DNA of 64,000 bases from Rhodocyclaceae bacterium (GTDB lineage Bacteria > Pseudomonadota > Gammaproteobacteria > Burkholderiales > Rhodocyclaceae): positions 1-64,000 of the forward strand of contig JAOADW010000046.1 in assembly GCA_026417115.1 (NCBI GenBank), in the 5' to 3' direction. Under the pieces are notes generated by a model that was not told where the DNA came from, made no database searches, and saw nothing but the letters and a program-made list of their open reading frames with translations. Made by a program: the position numbers and the translations under genes. Shown in pieces: positions 1 through 9,412 of the stretch; position 1 is the stretch's first letter, and each line of letters starts with the position of its first letter.

Positions 1-1
1 C

Positions 2-478
2 GAGGGGAAGTTTTCGCGCGGGGAAGGGCTGACGCAGGACGACATCAACACCCTGCTGCTCAAGAGCCAATACAACCACATCAACCACCTCGACCAGAAG
101 CTCGATGAAGTCACCGCGGCAGTGGTGGCCCTGGAAGGGAAGTTTCATGGCCTGGAAGGGAAGTTCCAGGCCTTGGAGGGGAAGTTTCAAGCCTTGGAAG
201 CGCGTTTTGAGGCCTTCAAAGGAGAGCTTTCCGCCGAATTCGAGCGGCGCATGGGAGCGCTGGAGACCAAGGTGGAAGCGCGCATGGGGACGCTGGAGAC
301 CAAGATGGAAGCGCGCATGGGGGCGTTGGAGACCCAGTTCGCGCAGCTTGAAACCAAGTTTCAGGAAGCGCAGGTGAAGATGCAGCAGACGGTGCTGACG
401 ACGATGAAGTGGTATATCGGCGGCGCCGGCATCGTGCTCGTCTTGATGAAGGCCTTAGACCTCTTCATCGTCCGGTGA
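2..478 (+). CDS. Coiled-coil membrane-anchored protein, 5' end outside the window
   Basis: The frame is open from the left edge to a TGA at 476-478, so the N-terminus is missing; a GTG at 122 is an internal start candidate but coding potential clearly runs upstream of it. The visible 158 residues are almost all helix-forming. Four seven-residue units of the type LEGKFQA occupy 131-214, followed by three eleven-residue units of the type RMGALETKMEA. The last 25 residues (KWYIGGAGIVLVLMKALDLF) form one hydrophobic segment, so the protein is probably a long coiled coil tethered to a membrane by its C-terminus. I do not recognise a named family; the layout resembles DUF1640-like proteins, but this is only a shape resemblance. 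Confidence 0.7.
   Translation, partial: EGKFSRGEGLTQDDINTLLLKSQYNHINHLDQKLDEVTAAVVALEGKFHGLEGKFQALEGKFQALEARFEAFKGELSAEFERRMGALETKVEARMGTLETKMEARMGALETQFAQLETKFQEAQVKMQQTVLTTMKWYIGGAGIVLVLMKALDLFIVR
131..214 (+). repeat. Four tandem 21-bp coding repeats
   Basis: Units start at 131, 152, 173 and 194 and encode LEGKFHG, LEGKFQA, LEGKFQA and LEARFEA. Each is one exact heptad, so copy-number change would lengthen the coiled coil without shifting the frame. Confidence 0.8.
248..346 (+). repeat. Three tandem 33-bp coding repeats
   Basis: The ATG inside each unit lies at 251, 284 and 317, giving an exact 33-bp period. The encoded eleven-residue unit is RMGALETKVEA with small changes, a hendecad coiled-coil repeat directly after the heptad array. 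Confidence 0.75.
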
Positions 479-700
479 CAGGCCGGGCGCGTGGATTTTT
501 CGCCGACTTCTCTGTCAGCGCAATGGGCAGAGGAAATGCCGGAACAATCGGCATCGGTCAGCGAGAAAAGTGCGGCGCCCACCCTATAAAAGGCCTGGGG
601 AGAGGGACACGCCTCGATGCGCGCCAAGCCGGAGCTCGCTAGAGCGACAGTCTGAGCCGGCGCTCTTCTTGCAGCCGAACGCGCTCTCGGTCTTTACCCG

Positions 701-2266
701 CTACTCCCATTCGATCGTGCCGGGCGGCTTGCCCGTGATGTCATAGACCACGCGTGAAATTCCCCGCACTTCATTGACGATGCGGTTGGAAACGCGCGCC
801 AGGAGCTCATGCGGTAGCTCTGCCCAGCGGGCCGTCATGAAGTCGGTAGTTTCGACCGCGCGCAATGCAACGACGTAGTCATAAACGCGCCCGTCGCCCA
901 TGACGCCGACACTCTTGACGGGCAGAAATACGGCGAAAGCTTGGCTGACCTTGTCATACCATTCGGCTGCGCGCAGCTCGTCGATGAAAATGGCGTCAGC
1001 GCGACGCAACAGGTCAGCATATTCTTTTTTCACTTCGCCAAGGATGCGTACGCCCAATCCTGGCCCGGGAAAGGGATGACGATAGACCATGTCGTGCGGC
1101 AATCCCAGAGCGATACCGAGTTCCCGCACCTCATCCTTGAACAGCTCGCGCAAGGGTTCGAGCAGCTTCAAGTGGAGCGTCTCAGGCAGGCCGCCGACAT
1201 TATGGTGGCTCTTGATGGTCTGCGCCTTCTTCGTCTTTCCGCCTGCCGATTCGATGACGTCCGGATAGATGGTGCCCTGTGCCAGCCACTTCGCCTGGGA
1301 TAGCTTTCTTGCTTCTTCCTGAAACACAGCGACGAACTCGCGGCCGATGACCTTGCGTTTTTGTTCAGGATCGGTAACGCCGGCCAGCGCGGAAAGGAAG
1401 CGGTGGCTTGCATCGACGTGAATCACCTTGACGCCGAGATTGCGCGCAAACGTGCGCATCACCTGTTCGGCTTCATTGAGCCGCAACAAACCATTGTCGA
1501 CGAAAACGCAGGTCAGCTGCTCACCGATCGCCCGATGGAGCAACGCTGCAGCCACCGAGGAATCGACGCCACCGGAAAGGCCAAGGATCACTGCATCGTT
1601 GCCCACCTGCGCACGAATCTGGGCAATCGCCTCCTCGATGTAATTGGGCATCGTCCAATCGCCGCGGCATGCGCAGATCTCGCGCACGAAACGACCAATG
1701 ATTTCTTTGCCCTTCAGCGTGTGCGTGACCTCCGGATGGAACTGCACCCCATAAAAGCGTCTCTTTTCGTCGGCCATCGCCGCGATCGGCGTCGCGTCGT
1801 TTTTTGCGATCACGGTAAAACCAGGCGGCAAGGCGGTGACCTTGTCGCCATGGCTCATCCACACCTCGAGATACCCCTGCCCCCGCTCATCGACGCGATC
1901 CACGATTCCCTCGAAAAGGCGGCTTGGGCCTGCTAGGCTGACCTCTGCATAGCCGAATTCACGCTTGGCGGCAGATTCCACCTTGCCGCCAAGCTGAGCC
2001 GCCATCGTCTGCATGCCATAGCAGATTCCCAGCACGGGCACGCCGAGTTCGAAGACCACGTCAGGCGCACGCCAGTCCAAAGCCTCATAAACCGAGCTCG
2101 GCCCTCCCGAAAGGATCACGCCGGCAGGGGCGAAATCGCGGATGAACTGCTCGCCGACATCGAAAGGGTGTAGCTCGCAATAGACGTGATGTTCCCGCAC
2201 ACGCCGCGCAATCAGCTGTGTCACTTGGGAGCCAAAATCGAGGATGAGGATCTTCTGATGGATCAT
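701..2266 (-). CDS. guaA: GMP synthase (glutamine-hydrolysing)
   Basis: Converts XMP to GMP using glutamine and ATP, the last step of guanine nucleotide synthesis; cytosolic. The 521 residues match the usual single-chain form. The N-terminal class I amidotransferase domain carries the nucleophile in GICYGM (Cys82) and a later HPEV. The ATP-pyrophosphatase domain has [10 protein letters not shown] near residue 232. The C-terminal dimerisation domain ends in PGTIEWE, as is typical. It lies 59 bp downstream of guaB on the same strand, with a terminator-like hairpin between them, so guaA may be expressed partly by read-through. Confidence 0.97.
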   Translation of the reverse strand: MIHQKILILDFGSQVTQLIARRVREHHVYCELHPFDVGEQFIRDFAPAGVILSGGPSSVYEALDWRAPDVVFELGVPVLGICYGMQTMAAQLGGKVESAAKREFGYAEVSLAGPSRLFEGIVDRVDERGQGYLEVWMSHGDKVTALPPGFTVIAKNDATPIAAMADEKRRFYGVQFHPEVTHTLKGKEIIGRFVREICACRGDWTMPNYIEEAIAQIRAQVGNDAVILGLSGGVDSSVAAALLHRAIGEQLTCVFVDNGLLRLNEAEQVMRTFARNLGVKVIHVDASHRFLSALAGVTDPEQKRKVIGREFVAVFQEEARKLSQAKWLAQGTIYPDVIESAGGKTKKAQTIKSHHNVGGLPETLHLKLLEPLRELFKDEVRELGIALGLPHDMVYRHPFPGPGLGVRILGEVKKEYADLLRRADAIFIDELRAAEWYDKVSQAFAVFLPVKSVGVMGDGRVYDYVVALRAVETTDFMTARWAELPHELLARVSNRIVNEVRGISRVVYDITGKPPGTIEWE

Positions 2267-2285
2267 GGGGGCCTCGCGAGAAACG

Positions 2286-2306
2286 AAAAAGGCGGCTTAC
2301 GCCGCC
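2286..2306 (-). terminator. Hairpin with U-tract between guaB and guaA
   Basis: On the reverse strand GGCGGC-GTAA-GCCGCC (2291-2306) is followed directly by five T residues (2286-2290). This is a classic intrinsic-terminator shape located after guaB and just before guaA. It may act as a partial terminator or attenuator. Confidence 0.6.
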
Positions 2307-2325
2307 CGTGGATCAGGGCCGTGCG

Positions 2326-3789
2326 TCATTCGACGTGGTAATTGGGCGCCTCCTTGGTGATCTGCACGTCATGAACGTGCGATTCGCGCATGCCGGCCGA
2401 GGTGATTTCGACGAAACAGGCTTTGGCGTGCATCTCTTCGATCGTGCGGCAGCCGAGATAGCCCATCGAGGAGCGCAAGCCCCCCATGAGCTGATGGATC
2501 ACTGCCGTCACCGGGCCTTTGTAAGGCACCCGGCCCTCGATGCCCTCTGGCACGAGTTTTTCGACATTGGCCTCGTTGTCTTGGAAATAGCGGTCAGACG
2601 AGCCCTTCTGCATCGCCCCGAGCGACCCCATGCCGCGATAGGCCTTATAGGAACGCCCCTGATAAAGCACGGTCTCGCCCGGCGCTTCTTCCGTGCCGGC
2701 AAAAAGCCCCCCGAGCATCACCGTGTGGGCGCCCGCGGCAATCGCCTTGGCGATGTCTCCGGAATAACGGATGCCGCCATCCGCAATCAACGGCACGTCC
2801 GTGCCCGCCAGGGCCTTGGCGACGAGATCGATGGCCGTGATCTGGGGAACGCCCACGCCCGCGACGATGCGCGTCGTGCAGATCGACCCCGGCCCAATGC
2901 CCACCTTGACCGCATCGGCGCCATGATCGACGAGCGCCTTCGCCGCCTCGCCCGTGGCGATGTTGCCGCCGATGACTTCGATCTGAGGATAGTGCTTTTT
3001 GACCCAGCTGACCCGTTTCAAAACCCCCTCAGAATGGCCATGGGCCGTATCGACGACGATGACGTCCACGCCGGCGTCGATCAAGCGCTCGACGCGCTCC
3101 TCGGTGCCGGCGCCCACGCCAATCGCCGCACCGACGAGCAACCGACCCAATTCGTCTTTCGCAGCCAGCGGATGCTCGCTGGATTTCAGGATGTCTTTGA
3201 CCGTCATCAACCCCTTCAAGCGTCCCTCATCGTCGATGACGACGACGCGCTCCAGGCGATGCTTGTGCATCAGCGCCTTCGCTTCCTCGAGGCTAGCGCC
3301 TTCCTTGACGGTCACCAAGCGTTCACGCGGCGTCATGATATGGCCGATCGGCTCATCGAGCCGGGTTTCGAAACGCAAGTCGCGATTGGTGACGATGCCG
3401 ACGACGAAACCGTTTTCATCGACGACCGGCAATCCAGAAATCTTGTGCGTGCGCGTCAGCGCCAACACCTCGCGCACGGTCATGGTCGGCGGAATGGTGA
3501 TCGGATCCTTGAGCACACCCGACTCGAAGCGTTTGACCTTCGCGACTTCCGCCGCTTGCGCGCGCGCATCGAGATTCTTGTGGATGATGCCGATACCACC
3601 TTCCTGCGCCAAAGCAATGGCAAGCCGCGCTTCGGTCACCGTATCCATCGCCGCCGAGACGAGGGGCAGATTCAAGCGCAGTCGGCGCGTCAATTTCGTC
3701 GCCAGGGAGACGTCGCGGGGAAGAATCTTCGAATGAGCGGGTACCAGCAGGACGTCGTCGAACGTGAGGGCCTTGTGGAGGAGTCGCAT
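2326..3789 (-). CDS. guaB: IMP dehydrogenase
   Basis: Oxidises IMP to XMP with NAD+, the committed step to GMP, and feeds GuaA encoded next. The 487-residue protein has the expected TIM barrel interrupted by two CBS domains (about residues 95-205). The catalytic cysteine loop is visible as GPGSICTTR near residue 303, and the mobile flap follows as [10 protein letters not shown]. The ATG at 3789 starts the conserved N-terminus ([15 protein letters not shown]). A TATAAT-like -10 lies in the 59-bp gap to the divergent DUF4124 gene, but no good -35 goes with it. Confidence 0.97.
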   Translation of the reverse strand: MRLLHKALTFDDVLLVPAHSKILPRDVSLATKLTRRLRLNLPLVSAAMDTVTEARLAIALAQEGGIGIIHKNLDARAQAAEVAKVKRFESGVLKDPITIPPTMTVREVLALTRTHKISGLPVVDENGFVVGIVTNRDLRFETRLDEPIGHIMTPRERLVTVKEGASLEEAKALMHKHRLERVVVIDDEGRLKGLMTVKDILKSSEHPLAAKDELGRLLVGAAIGVGAGTEERVERLIDAGVDVIVVDTAHGHSEGVLKRVSWVKKHYPQIEVIGGNIATGEAAKALVDHGADAVKVGIGPGSICTTRIVAGVGVPQITAIDLVAKALAGTDVPLIADGGIRYSGDIAKAIAAGAHTVMLGGLFAGTEEAPGETVLYQGRSYKAYRGMGSLGAMQKGSSDRYFQDNEANVEKLVPEGIEGRVPYKGPVTAVIHQLMGGLRSSMGYLGCRTIEEMHAKACFVEITSAGMRESHVHDVQITKEAPNYHVE

Positions 3790-3848
3790 ACCATGTTCCT
3801 TGCCAAAAACGTATTATATGCGTCTCTTCCCTGCCAATTTTTTGCGCC

Positions 3849-4286
3849 ATGCCCTTCAAGCTGTTGGTTTTCGCCTTCTCGCTCCTTTCGCTGTCTTCCT
3901 ACGCCGAAGTCTTTCGCTGGCAGGATGCCAGCGGCAAGATCCATTACGGTGAACGCCCTCCAACGGGAGCCAAGGAAGCCCGCAAGCTCCCTCCCGCGCC
4001 AGGGGGCGTTGTGGCCGAGCCGAAAAAGGAAGAAGGAAAAACCGTAGCGCCTGCGCAAAGCGAGCGGCAAAAGCAGGCGCTCGCCGAGCAGCAGGCAATA
4101 CGCGAACGCAACTGCCAACAGGCGCGCGCCAATCTTGCCGGCATCGAAGCGGGTACGATCCGCTTCATCGTCGATGAAAAAGGCGAACGCATCGCGCTTG
4201 ATGGCCCCGCACGGGAAAAAGAGCTCGCGCGCGCGCGTCAGGCAGTCGATGATTGGTGCGCGCCGCCGGGCGGCAAAGCGCCCTGA
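3849..4286 (+). CDS. DUF4124 domain-containing secreted protein
   Basis: A 145-residue protein with a signal peptide (MPFKLLVFAFSLLSLSSYA), then the short DUF4124 motif EVFRWQDASGKIHYGERPP, then a charged, coiled tail. Proteins of this family are common in beta- and gammaproteobacteria and their function is unknown; the N-terminal module is predicted to be periplasmic. It is divergent from guaB and converges on rnfH with no spacer: its TGA ends at 4286 and the rnfH stop begins at 4287. Confidence 0.8.
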   Translation: MPFKLLVFAFSLLSLSSYAEVFRWQDASGKIHYGERPPTGAKEARKLPPAPGGVVAEPKKEEGKTVAPAQSERQKQALAEQQAIRERNCQQARANLAGIEAGTIRFIVDEKGERIALDGPAREKELARARQAVDDWCAPPGGKAP

Positions 4287-4613
4287 TCATTCGGCAGGCG
4301 CAGCGAGGGCGCCTGCGCCTTTCTTGAGCGCCTTGCCTTCCGCGGCGCGTTGCTTGCGTACTTCTTTGGGGTCGGCGATCAAAGGACGGTAGATCTCAAC
4401 GCGATCATGGTCGCGCAGCACCGCATCGAGGCGACAGATCTTGCCATAGATGCCAAATTTCCCGCGGGCGAGATCGATTTCCGGATAGCGTTCGAGAAGC
4501 CCTGAAGCCGCCAAGGCGTCTTCGACCGTGCTACCCACCGGCAGACGCAACGGAATGACATCCTGCCGTTCGCGCCGGGCATAGACGACCTCGATTTCGA
4601 TCATGTCAGTCAT
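4287..4613 (-). CDS. rnfH: RnfH family (UPF0125) protein
   Basis: A 108-residue small protein of ubiquitin-like/ThiS-like fold, recognised from [10 protein letters not shown]..., [14 protein letters not shown] and the conserved segment [20 protein letters not shown] followed by [16 protein letters not shown]. The ATG at 4613 overlaps the ratA stop, the usual ratA-rnfH arrangement. The family's molecular role is unsettled; it is also found in rnf operons. A longer reading frame upstream is only the antisense of neighbouring DNA. Confidence 0.85.
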   Translation of the reverse strand: MTDMIEIEVVYARRERQDVIPLRLPVGSTVEDALAASGLLERYPEIDLARGKFGIYGKICRLDAVLRDHDRVEIYRPLIADPKEVRKQRAAEGKALKKGAGALAAPAE

Positions 4614-5037
4614 AGAGTTCCTGGGCACGCTTGACGAAAGCGTCGACGAAGGTATTGACGATGTGTCCGAACACTGGCCCCAGCGCTTTTTCGAGGAGTT
4701 TGCTGGCAAATTCATAGTGCAGGCGAAATTCGACTTTGCAGCCGAGTTCCCCCAAGCGGGTGAAGCGCCAGCCCCCTTCGAGACGCTTGAAGGGCCCCTC
4801 GCGAAAGGCGATGGTCATCCACTCAGGCGGCCGCTTTTCGTTTTCGGTGGCGAAATGCGCCTTCAATCCGTGGAAGTCGATGTGGATGCGCGCCGCCGTC
4901 ACCCGCTCATTGCGCAGGAGCAACTCCGTGCCTCCGCACCAGGGCAAAAACTTGGGATAGTCCTCGACACGATCGACGAGCTCGAACATCTGCTCGGGCG
5001 TTTTTTCGATCAAGACCGATTTTTCCACCAAGGCCAT
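4606..5037 (-). CDS. ratA: RatA-type START/coenzyme-Q-binding family protein
   Basis: A 143-residue polyketide-cyclase/START-like protein: [18 protein letters not shown], then [17 protein letters not shown], then [18 protein letters not shown] near the C-terminus. Relatives include Coq10 (ubiquinone binding) and E. coli RatA, proposed to interfere with 70S assembly. The start at 5037 is chosen because the family begins exactly there; the frame stays open upstream but with non-homologous sequence. It is divergent from smpB with 51 bp between, the standard proteobacterial smpB/ratA arrangement. Confidence 0.9.
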   Translation of the reverse strand: MALVEKSVLIEKTPEQMFELVDRVEDYPKFLPWCGGTELLLRNERVTAARIHIDFHGLKAHFATENEKRPPEWMTIAFREGPFKRLEGGWRFTRLGELGCKVEFRLHYEFASKLLEKALGPVFGHIVNTFVDAFVKRAQELYD

Positions 5038-5088
5038 GCGCAAGCGGTGCTCTAGAATAGAACGCCATTCTACCCGTCGCTCCGTTTC

Positions 5089-5538
5089 ATGATGAGTCTC
5101 GCCGAGAACAAAAAAGCCTATCACGACTATTTCATCGAGGAAAAATTCGAGGCCGGACTCGTGCTCGAAGGATGGGAAGTCAAGGCGATCCGGGCAGGTC
5201 GTGTGCAACTCAAAGAAGCCTATGTAGTCGTCAAGAATGGCGAACTCTGGCTCTTCGGCTGTCACATCAGTCCCTTGGCGACCGCATCGACGCACGTGCA
5301 AGCCGATCCCACCCGCACGCGCAAGCTGCTTTTGCACATGCGCGAAATCAAGCGCTTGATCGGCAAGGTGGAACGAGCGGGCTATACGCTGATACCACTC
5401 GACCTTCACTTTTCCAAAGGGCGCATCAAGGTCACGATCGGGCTTGCCCGCGGCAAGAAACAGTATGACAAGCGGGAAGCAGAAAAGAAACGGGAATGGG
5501 AAAGAGAAAAAGCGCGTCTGATGCGCATGAAGGCATAA
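5089..5538 (+). CDS. smpB: SsrA-binding protein SmpB
   Basis: Partner of tmRNA in ribosome rescue by trans-translation. Diagnostic segments are [39 protein letters not shown], a central HISP and the basic tail [20 protein letters not shown]. Its 149 residues match the family. Two adjacent ATGs (5089 and 5092) are possible starts. No ssrA gene was seen in this window. Confidence 0.95.
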   Translation: MMSLAENKKAYHDYFIEEKFEAGLVLEGWEVKAIRAGRVQLKEAYVVVKNGELWLFGCHISPLATASTHVQADPTRTRKLLLHMREIKRLIGKVERAGYTLIPLDLHFSKGRIKVTIGLARGKKQYDKREAEKKREWEREKARLMRMKA

Positions 5539-5542
5539 AGCG

Positions 5543-6721
5543 GTGAATGCGACGACGATCCTCTGGCTGGTGGCAGGCTGTCTCATGTTGCAGCCGCTCT
5601 CGACCGATCTCTATCTTGCCTCCTTGCCACATTTGGCCACCGCCTTCCAGACCTCTACAGCCGCGGTTCAGCAAACGCTCTCGCTGTTCGTGATCGGTTT
5701 CGGCGCCGCGCAACTCCTCAGCGGCCCGCTCTCCGATCGCTTCGGACGTCGCCCCGTGCTCATTGGCGGCATCGCGATCTACATCGGCGCAAGCCTGGCA
5801 TGCGCCCTCGCGTCAACGCTCAGCTCGCTCCTTGTCGCACGTTTCGTCCAAGCCATCGGTTGCTGCACGGCCGTGGTCGTGGTCCGCGCCTTGATTCGCG
5901 ACGTCTATACGCCCACGGAGGGCGCCAAAGTCCTGGCGCGCGCAAGCTCGCTTTTATCCCTCGCGCCGATTTTCGGGCCGGTGCTCGGCAGCTATCTGCA
6001 AGTCTGGTTCGGCTGGCGCGCAGCTTTCGTGTTTCACGCCACCTTCGCCGCCGTTTTGCTCGCTTTCCTATTCCGTTGGCTGGAAGAAACCCACCACCAT
6101 CCGAATCGCGCCGCGCTGCATCCCGCTCGCCTGCTCGGCATCTACCGCCAGATCGCTGCCGAGGCGTCGTTCTGGGCCTGGGCGCTCCCCGCAGCCCTTT
6201 CCTATGCGTCGATCTTCGTCTTCATTTCGGGCTCTTCCCCCATCCTGATCCGCGTGTTGGGAGTGCCCACCGAGCTTTATGGCTATTGTTTCGCATTCGG
6301 AGTTCTCGGCTATCTGCTCGGCACCTTGCTTTGCCGGCGCCTGATCCATCGCTTCGGCCTATCGCATACACTTTCGATCGGGGTCGCGATTTCGTTAGGC
6401 GCAGGCATGTTGTTTCTCACGCTCACGCTCGCCGGTCTCCTCCACTGGACTGTCGTCGTGCTCTGTTTGTTCCTCACGATGCTCGCCCATGGCATCAACT
6501 TCCCCTGCGCCCAAAGTGGCGCGATTGCTCCCTTCCCTCAAGAAGCGGGAGCAGCCGCCGGGCTTTTGGGGGCGCTCACGATGGCGGCCGCAGCTGTCGC
6601 AGGCAACTGGGTCGGGGCCAGCTTCGATGGCACCGTCTTACCCCTCGCGGAAATCGCCGCTGTCGTCTGCGCGGCCGTGTTTTCAAGCGCCTATTTTCTT
6701 CGCCATCGGCGCCAAGCCTAG
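5543..6721 (+). CDS. MFS multidrug efflux transporter, Bcr/CflA type
   Basis: A 392-residue inner-membrane protein with about twelve hydrophobic segments. The MFS signature GPLSDRFGRRPVLIGG sits after TM2, and the N-terminus (PLSTDLYLASLPHLATAF) is the Bcr/CflA hallmark; members export drugs by proton antiport. The start is a GTG at 5543, four bases after the smpB stop, so it is probably co-transcribed. Its TAG at 6719-6721 abuts the stop of the convergent SPFH gene with no gap. The substrate cannot be inferred. Confidence 0.88.
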   Translation: MNATTILWLVAGCLMLQPLSTDLYLASLPHLATAFQTSTAAVQQTLSLFVIGFGAAQLLSGPLSDRFGRRPVLIGGIAIYIGASLACALASTLSSLLVARFVQAIGCCTAVVVVRALIRDVYTPTEGAKVLARASSLLSLAPIFGPVLGSYLQVWFGWRAAFVFHATFAAVLLAFLFRWLEETHHHPNRAALHPARLLGIYRQIAAEASFWAWALPAALSYASIFVFISGSSPILIRVLGVPTELYGYCFAFGVLGYLLGTLLCRRLIHRFGLSHTLSIGVAISLGAGMLFLTLTLAGLLHWTVVVLCLFLTMLAHGINFPCAQSGAIAPFPQEAGAAAGLLGALTMAAAAVAGNWVGASFDGTVLPLAEIAAVVCAAVFSSAYFLRHRRQA

Positions 6722-7573
6722 TCAGACTTTACGCCCGATCAGCGCACGCAAAGTCTCCTGCAAGTCGCCAGGGATCAGAAGCGTCTTGGCGTTGTCCGAC
6801 TCCGCCAGCCGCGCCAGGGCCGCGATGTATTTCTCGCCCAGCATGTAGCGCATCGGATTCTCTTCTTCACCGATCGCAGCAGCCACCCGCTTGATGGCTT
6901 CCGCCGAGGCTTCGGCCAAAGTCACCTGCGCCTCGGCGTCACGGCGGGCGGACTCCAGCCGCGCTTCGGCTTGCAAGATCATTGCTTGCTTCTCCCCTTC
7001 GGCTTTGGTCACCATGGCCTTTCGCTCACGTTCGGCAGCCGCTTGCATTTCCATCGCTTTCTGCATCGAAGGCGAGGGCTTGATGTCCTGGATTTCCACC
7101 GATTTCACGGTCAACCCCCAGTCGATCGCCTCGTCGGAAATCGACTCCCGCAGGCGCGCCTTGATCTTGTCGCGATTGGAAAGAGCTTCGTCGAGCATCA
7201 TCTCGCCAATGATCGAGCGCAGCGTGGTCATGATCAGATTCCGGATCGCCTCGGCGAAATCGACGACGCCATAGACCGCCTTGATTGGATCTGTGACCTT
7301 GATGAATGCGATGGCATTGGTCACGATCACGGCATTGTCTTTGGTGATCACTTCTTGCTCTTGCACATCGAGGATGATGTCTTTGGTCACGAGCTTGTAA
7401 CGCACGACGTCCAAATAGGGAATGATCACGTTGAGTCCCGGATGCAGGGTGCCGTGGTATTTCCCAAGCCGCTCCACGATCCATTCTTCGCCTTGAGGGA
7501 CGATGCGCACGCCTTTCGCCAAGGTAATGGCGACGAAAATGAGTAGGGCGATGACGACGATCAACATTTCCAT
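6722..7573 (-). CDS. SPFH/band-7 (stomatin-like) membrane protein, QmcA type
   Basis: A 283-residue protein: one N-terminal membrane segment (LIVVIALLIFVAITLA), an SPFH domain starting VRIVPQGEEWIVERLGKYHGTL, and a long Ala/Glu-rich coiled coil (AAERERKAMVTKAEGEKQAM). Such proteins oligomerise in lipid microdomains. The nfeD gene lies 3 bp upstream on the same strand, and SPFH and NfeD proteins commonly form paired units for membrane quality control. Confidence 0.9.
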   Translation of the reverse strand: MEMLIVVIALLIFVAITLAKGVRIVPQGEEWIVERLGKYHGTLHPGLNVIIPYLDVVRYKLVTKDIILDVQEQEVITKDNAVIVTNAIAFIKVTDPIKAVYGVVDFAEAIRNLIMTTLRSIIGEMMLDEALSNRDKIKARLRESISDEAIDWGLTVKSVEIQDIKPSPSMQKAMEMQAAAERERKAMVTKAEGEKQAMILQAEARLESARRDAEAQVTLAEASAEAIKRVAAAIGEEENPMRYMLGEKYIAALARLAESDNAKTLLIPGDLQETLRALIGRKV

Positions 7574-7576
7574 GGC

Positions 7577-8017
7577 TCATACCCTCCCGACTTTGACGAA
7601 CGACCCTTCGATGGCCAGCACCTTCACGCGTGCGCCGGCTTCGATCGCCTCGTCGGCAATGCAGGCCCAGACATCGGCGCCGAGCACGGGCTTTTGGAAA
7701 CGCACCTCGCCTTTCTCGAAGGGCGCCACGCGGCGCGTAAGCAGGCCGATTTCGCCGATCACGTTGGCGTCCGCCAGGCCAATGCGCGTCTTGAACTGAT
7801 TGGGCTTGAAAATCCGGAACCATGCAAAAAGCATGGCCAGGGATGCCAGCAGCCATAATGCAAGCTGGGCGGTCAGGCCAAGCTTGACGAAAGCCACAAC
7901 GAGGGCCACCACCCATGCAGCAAGCCCAAACCAGATCACCACGAATGACGGGATCACGAGCTCCGCCGCAATCAGCACGATGCCGCCCACCAACCAATGC
8001 CACCAGCTAAGCTCCAT
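7577..8017 (-). CDS. NfeD family membrane protein
   Basis: A 146-residue protein with three or four hydrophobic segments and a C-terminal OB-fold (LLTRRVAPFEKGEVRF...GARVKVLAIEGSFVKV), the short NfeD form without the ClpP-like protease domain. The ATG at 8017 is preceded by a strong GGAGG. It probably works with the SPFH protein encoded immediately downstream. Confidence 0.88.
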   Translation of the reverse strand: MELSWWHWLVGGIVLIAAELVIPSFVVIWFGLAAWVVALVVAFVKLGLTAQLALWLLASLAMLFAWFRIFKPNQFKTRIGLADANVIGEIGLLTRRVAPFEKGEVRFQKPVLGADVWACIADEAIEAGARVKVLAIEGSFVKVGRV

Positions 8018-8045
8018 GGCGCCTCCTTGCTCTCGCCCACTGTCT

Positions 8046-8837
8046 TCAGCATGCGGCAATCTTACCAAGTCTTTGCCGGCGCATTTCGAACAAACACACC
8101 GCCGTCGCCGCCGCCACGTTGAGAGACTCGACTTTGCTTGCCAATGGAATGGTGACGCAAACGCTGGCCATGGCCATCAGCCGTGGATCGACGCCTGCCC
8201 CCTCCGAGCCCACGATCCATGCCGAAGGCGACGCCAAATCGATGGCATAGAGCGGCTGCCCGCCGTGGGCGATGGCGGCGAGCGACTGGCCCGGGTATTG
8301 CCCGAGAAAGGCGATGAGATCGACGCCCTCGTGGATGGACAAAGCGAATTGCGCGCCCTGGCCTGCACGCAGGGCGCGCTGGCTCCATGCGCCTGCGCAA
8401 CCAGTGCTCAACAGCACGTCCGTGATCCCGGCTGCAGCTGCCGTTCGCAAAATGCTGCCCACATTGACAGGATCTTGCACCCCGTCGAGCAACAAGCAAT
8501 CACCCTTTGGCCATTGCATAGGCGGCACCGGATAGGCGATGCAGGCAAGCAAGGAAGGAGGCGAAGCCAGCTCGCTGAGGCCCCGGATCAGGCTCAAGGG
8601 CATCACATACATCGGCACGCCGTCTAGCCGCTTTCGCAGCGTCTGGATTTCGCCGCGCGTAAGCGCTTCTGCGGCGAAAACGATGCACTCAGGCCGGACG
8701 CCGTGATCGAGGGCAGAAGCCAGCAGGTGCGCGCCCTCGATGAGGGCCAGCCGCTCCTGTCGTTGGCGACGACGATCGCGCGCGAGGGCGCGCAAGTCCT
8801 TATAGAGGGGGTTGGCGCGTGAAACGATTTTTTTCAT
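8046..8837 (-). CDS. SpoU/TrmH-family rRNA 2'-O-methyltransferase
   Basis: A 263-residue SPOUT methyltransferase. The three SpoU motifs are present: [33 protein letters not shown] and [18 protein letters not shown]. The N-terminal part ([19 protein letters not shown]..) is the substrate-binding subdomain of the RlmB/TsnR branch. The start at 8837 overlaps the rnhB stop (ATGA), making it the last gene of the long lipid-A/Bam run. The exact rRNA nucleotide cannot be read from the sequence. Confidence 0.88.
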   Translation of the reverse strand: MKKIVSRANPLYKDLRALARDRRRQRQERLALIEGAHLLASALDHGVRPECIVFAAEALTRGEIQTLRKRLDGVPMYVMPLSLIRGLSELASPPSLLACIAYPVPPMQWPKGDCLLLDGVQDPVNVGSILRTAAAAGITDVLLSTGCAGAWSQRALRAGQGAQFALSIHEGVDLIAFLGQYPGQSLAAIAHGGQPLYAIDLASPSAWIVGSEGAGVDPRLMAMASVCVTIPLASKVESLNVAAATAVCLFEMRRQRLGKIAAC

Positions 8838-9412
8838 GAAAACAAGTCCAGCTGCTTGCGCACGGGTGCGAAGCTTTTGCGATGCGCGGGACAAGGGCCG
8901 AAGCGGGCCAGCGCCGCGAGATGTTCCGCGGTGCCATAGCCCATGTGGCGCGCAAAGCCATACGCAGGATAGCGGGCGTCGAGCTCACGCATCACGGCGT
9001 CGCGCGTGACCTTTGCGAGGATCGAGGCTGCCGAGATGGCAGGAACCGTCGCATCTCCCCCGATGATCGCATGGGCTGGGAACGTCAAGGGTGGACAATG
9101 CTTGCCATCGACGAGCACGCGAGAAGGCGTCATGCCCAAGGCCATTACCGCGCGCTGCATGGCCAAGAGTGTCGCCTGTAGGATGTTGAGCCGATCGATT
9201 TCCTCGACGCTGGCTTCGGCCACTGCCCAGGCCAAGGCCTTTTCCCGAATGGAAATCGCGATCTCCTCGCGGCGCCGCGGCGAAAGCTTTTTCGAGTCGG
9301 CAAGCCCCGCAATGGGTCGCGCCGGATTGAGAACGACCGCAGCCGCCACGACGGGGCCCGCGAGTGGCCCACGCCCTGCCTCGTCGACGCCGCAGGCATA
9401 GGGATCCATCAT
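8834..9412 (-). CDS. rnhB: Ribonuclease HII
   Basis: Cleaves RNA in RNA/DNA hybrids and removes misincorporated ribonucleotides. The 192 residues include [14 protein letters not shown] with the first two catalytic acids, [10 protein letters not shown], and the late [11 protein letters not shown] motif. Starts at 9412 or 9409 are both possible; both overlap the lpxB stop. The lpxB-rnhB order is typical of proteobacteria. Confidence 0.95.
   Translation of the reverse strand: MMDPYACGVDEAGRGPLAGPVVAAAVVLNPARPIAGLADSKKLSPRRREEIAISIREKALAWAVAEASVEEIDRLNILQATLLAMQRAVMALGMTPSRVLVDGKHCPPLTFPAHAIIGGDATVPAISAASILAKVTRDAVMRELDARYPAYGFARHMGYGTAEHLAALARFGPCPAHRKSFAPVRKQLDLFS

Noticed and set aside
3800..3830. 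Full sigma-70 promoter for guaB
   Set aside because: A TATAAT-like -10 exists, but the only TTGGCA is 13 bp away, too close for a standard promoter.
2308..4047. A 579-codon forward reading frame opposite guaB
   Set aside because: It is the antisense of guaB, rich in Arg/His/Asp as expected from a GC-rich shadow frame; guaB itself is unmistakable.
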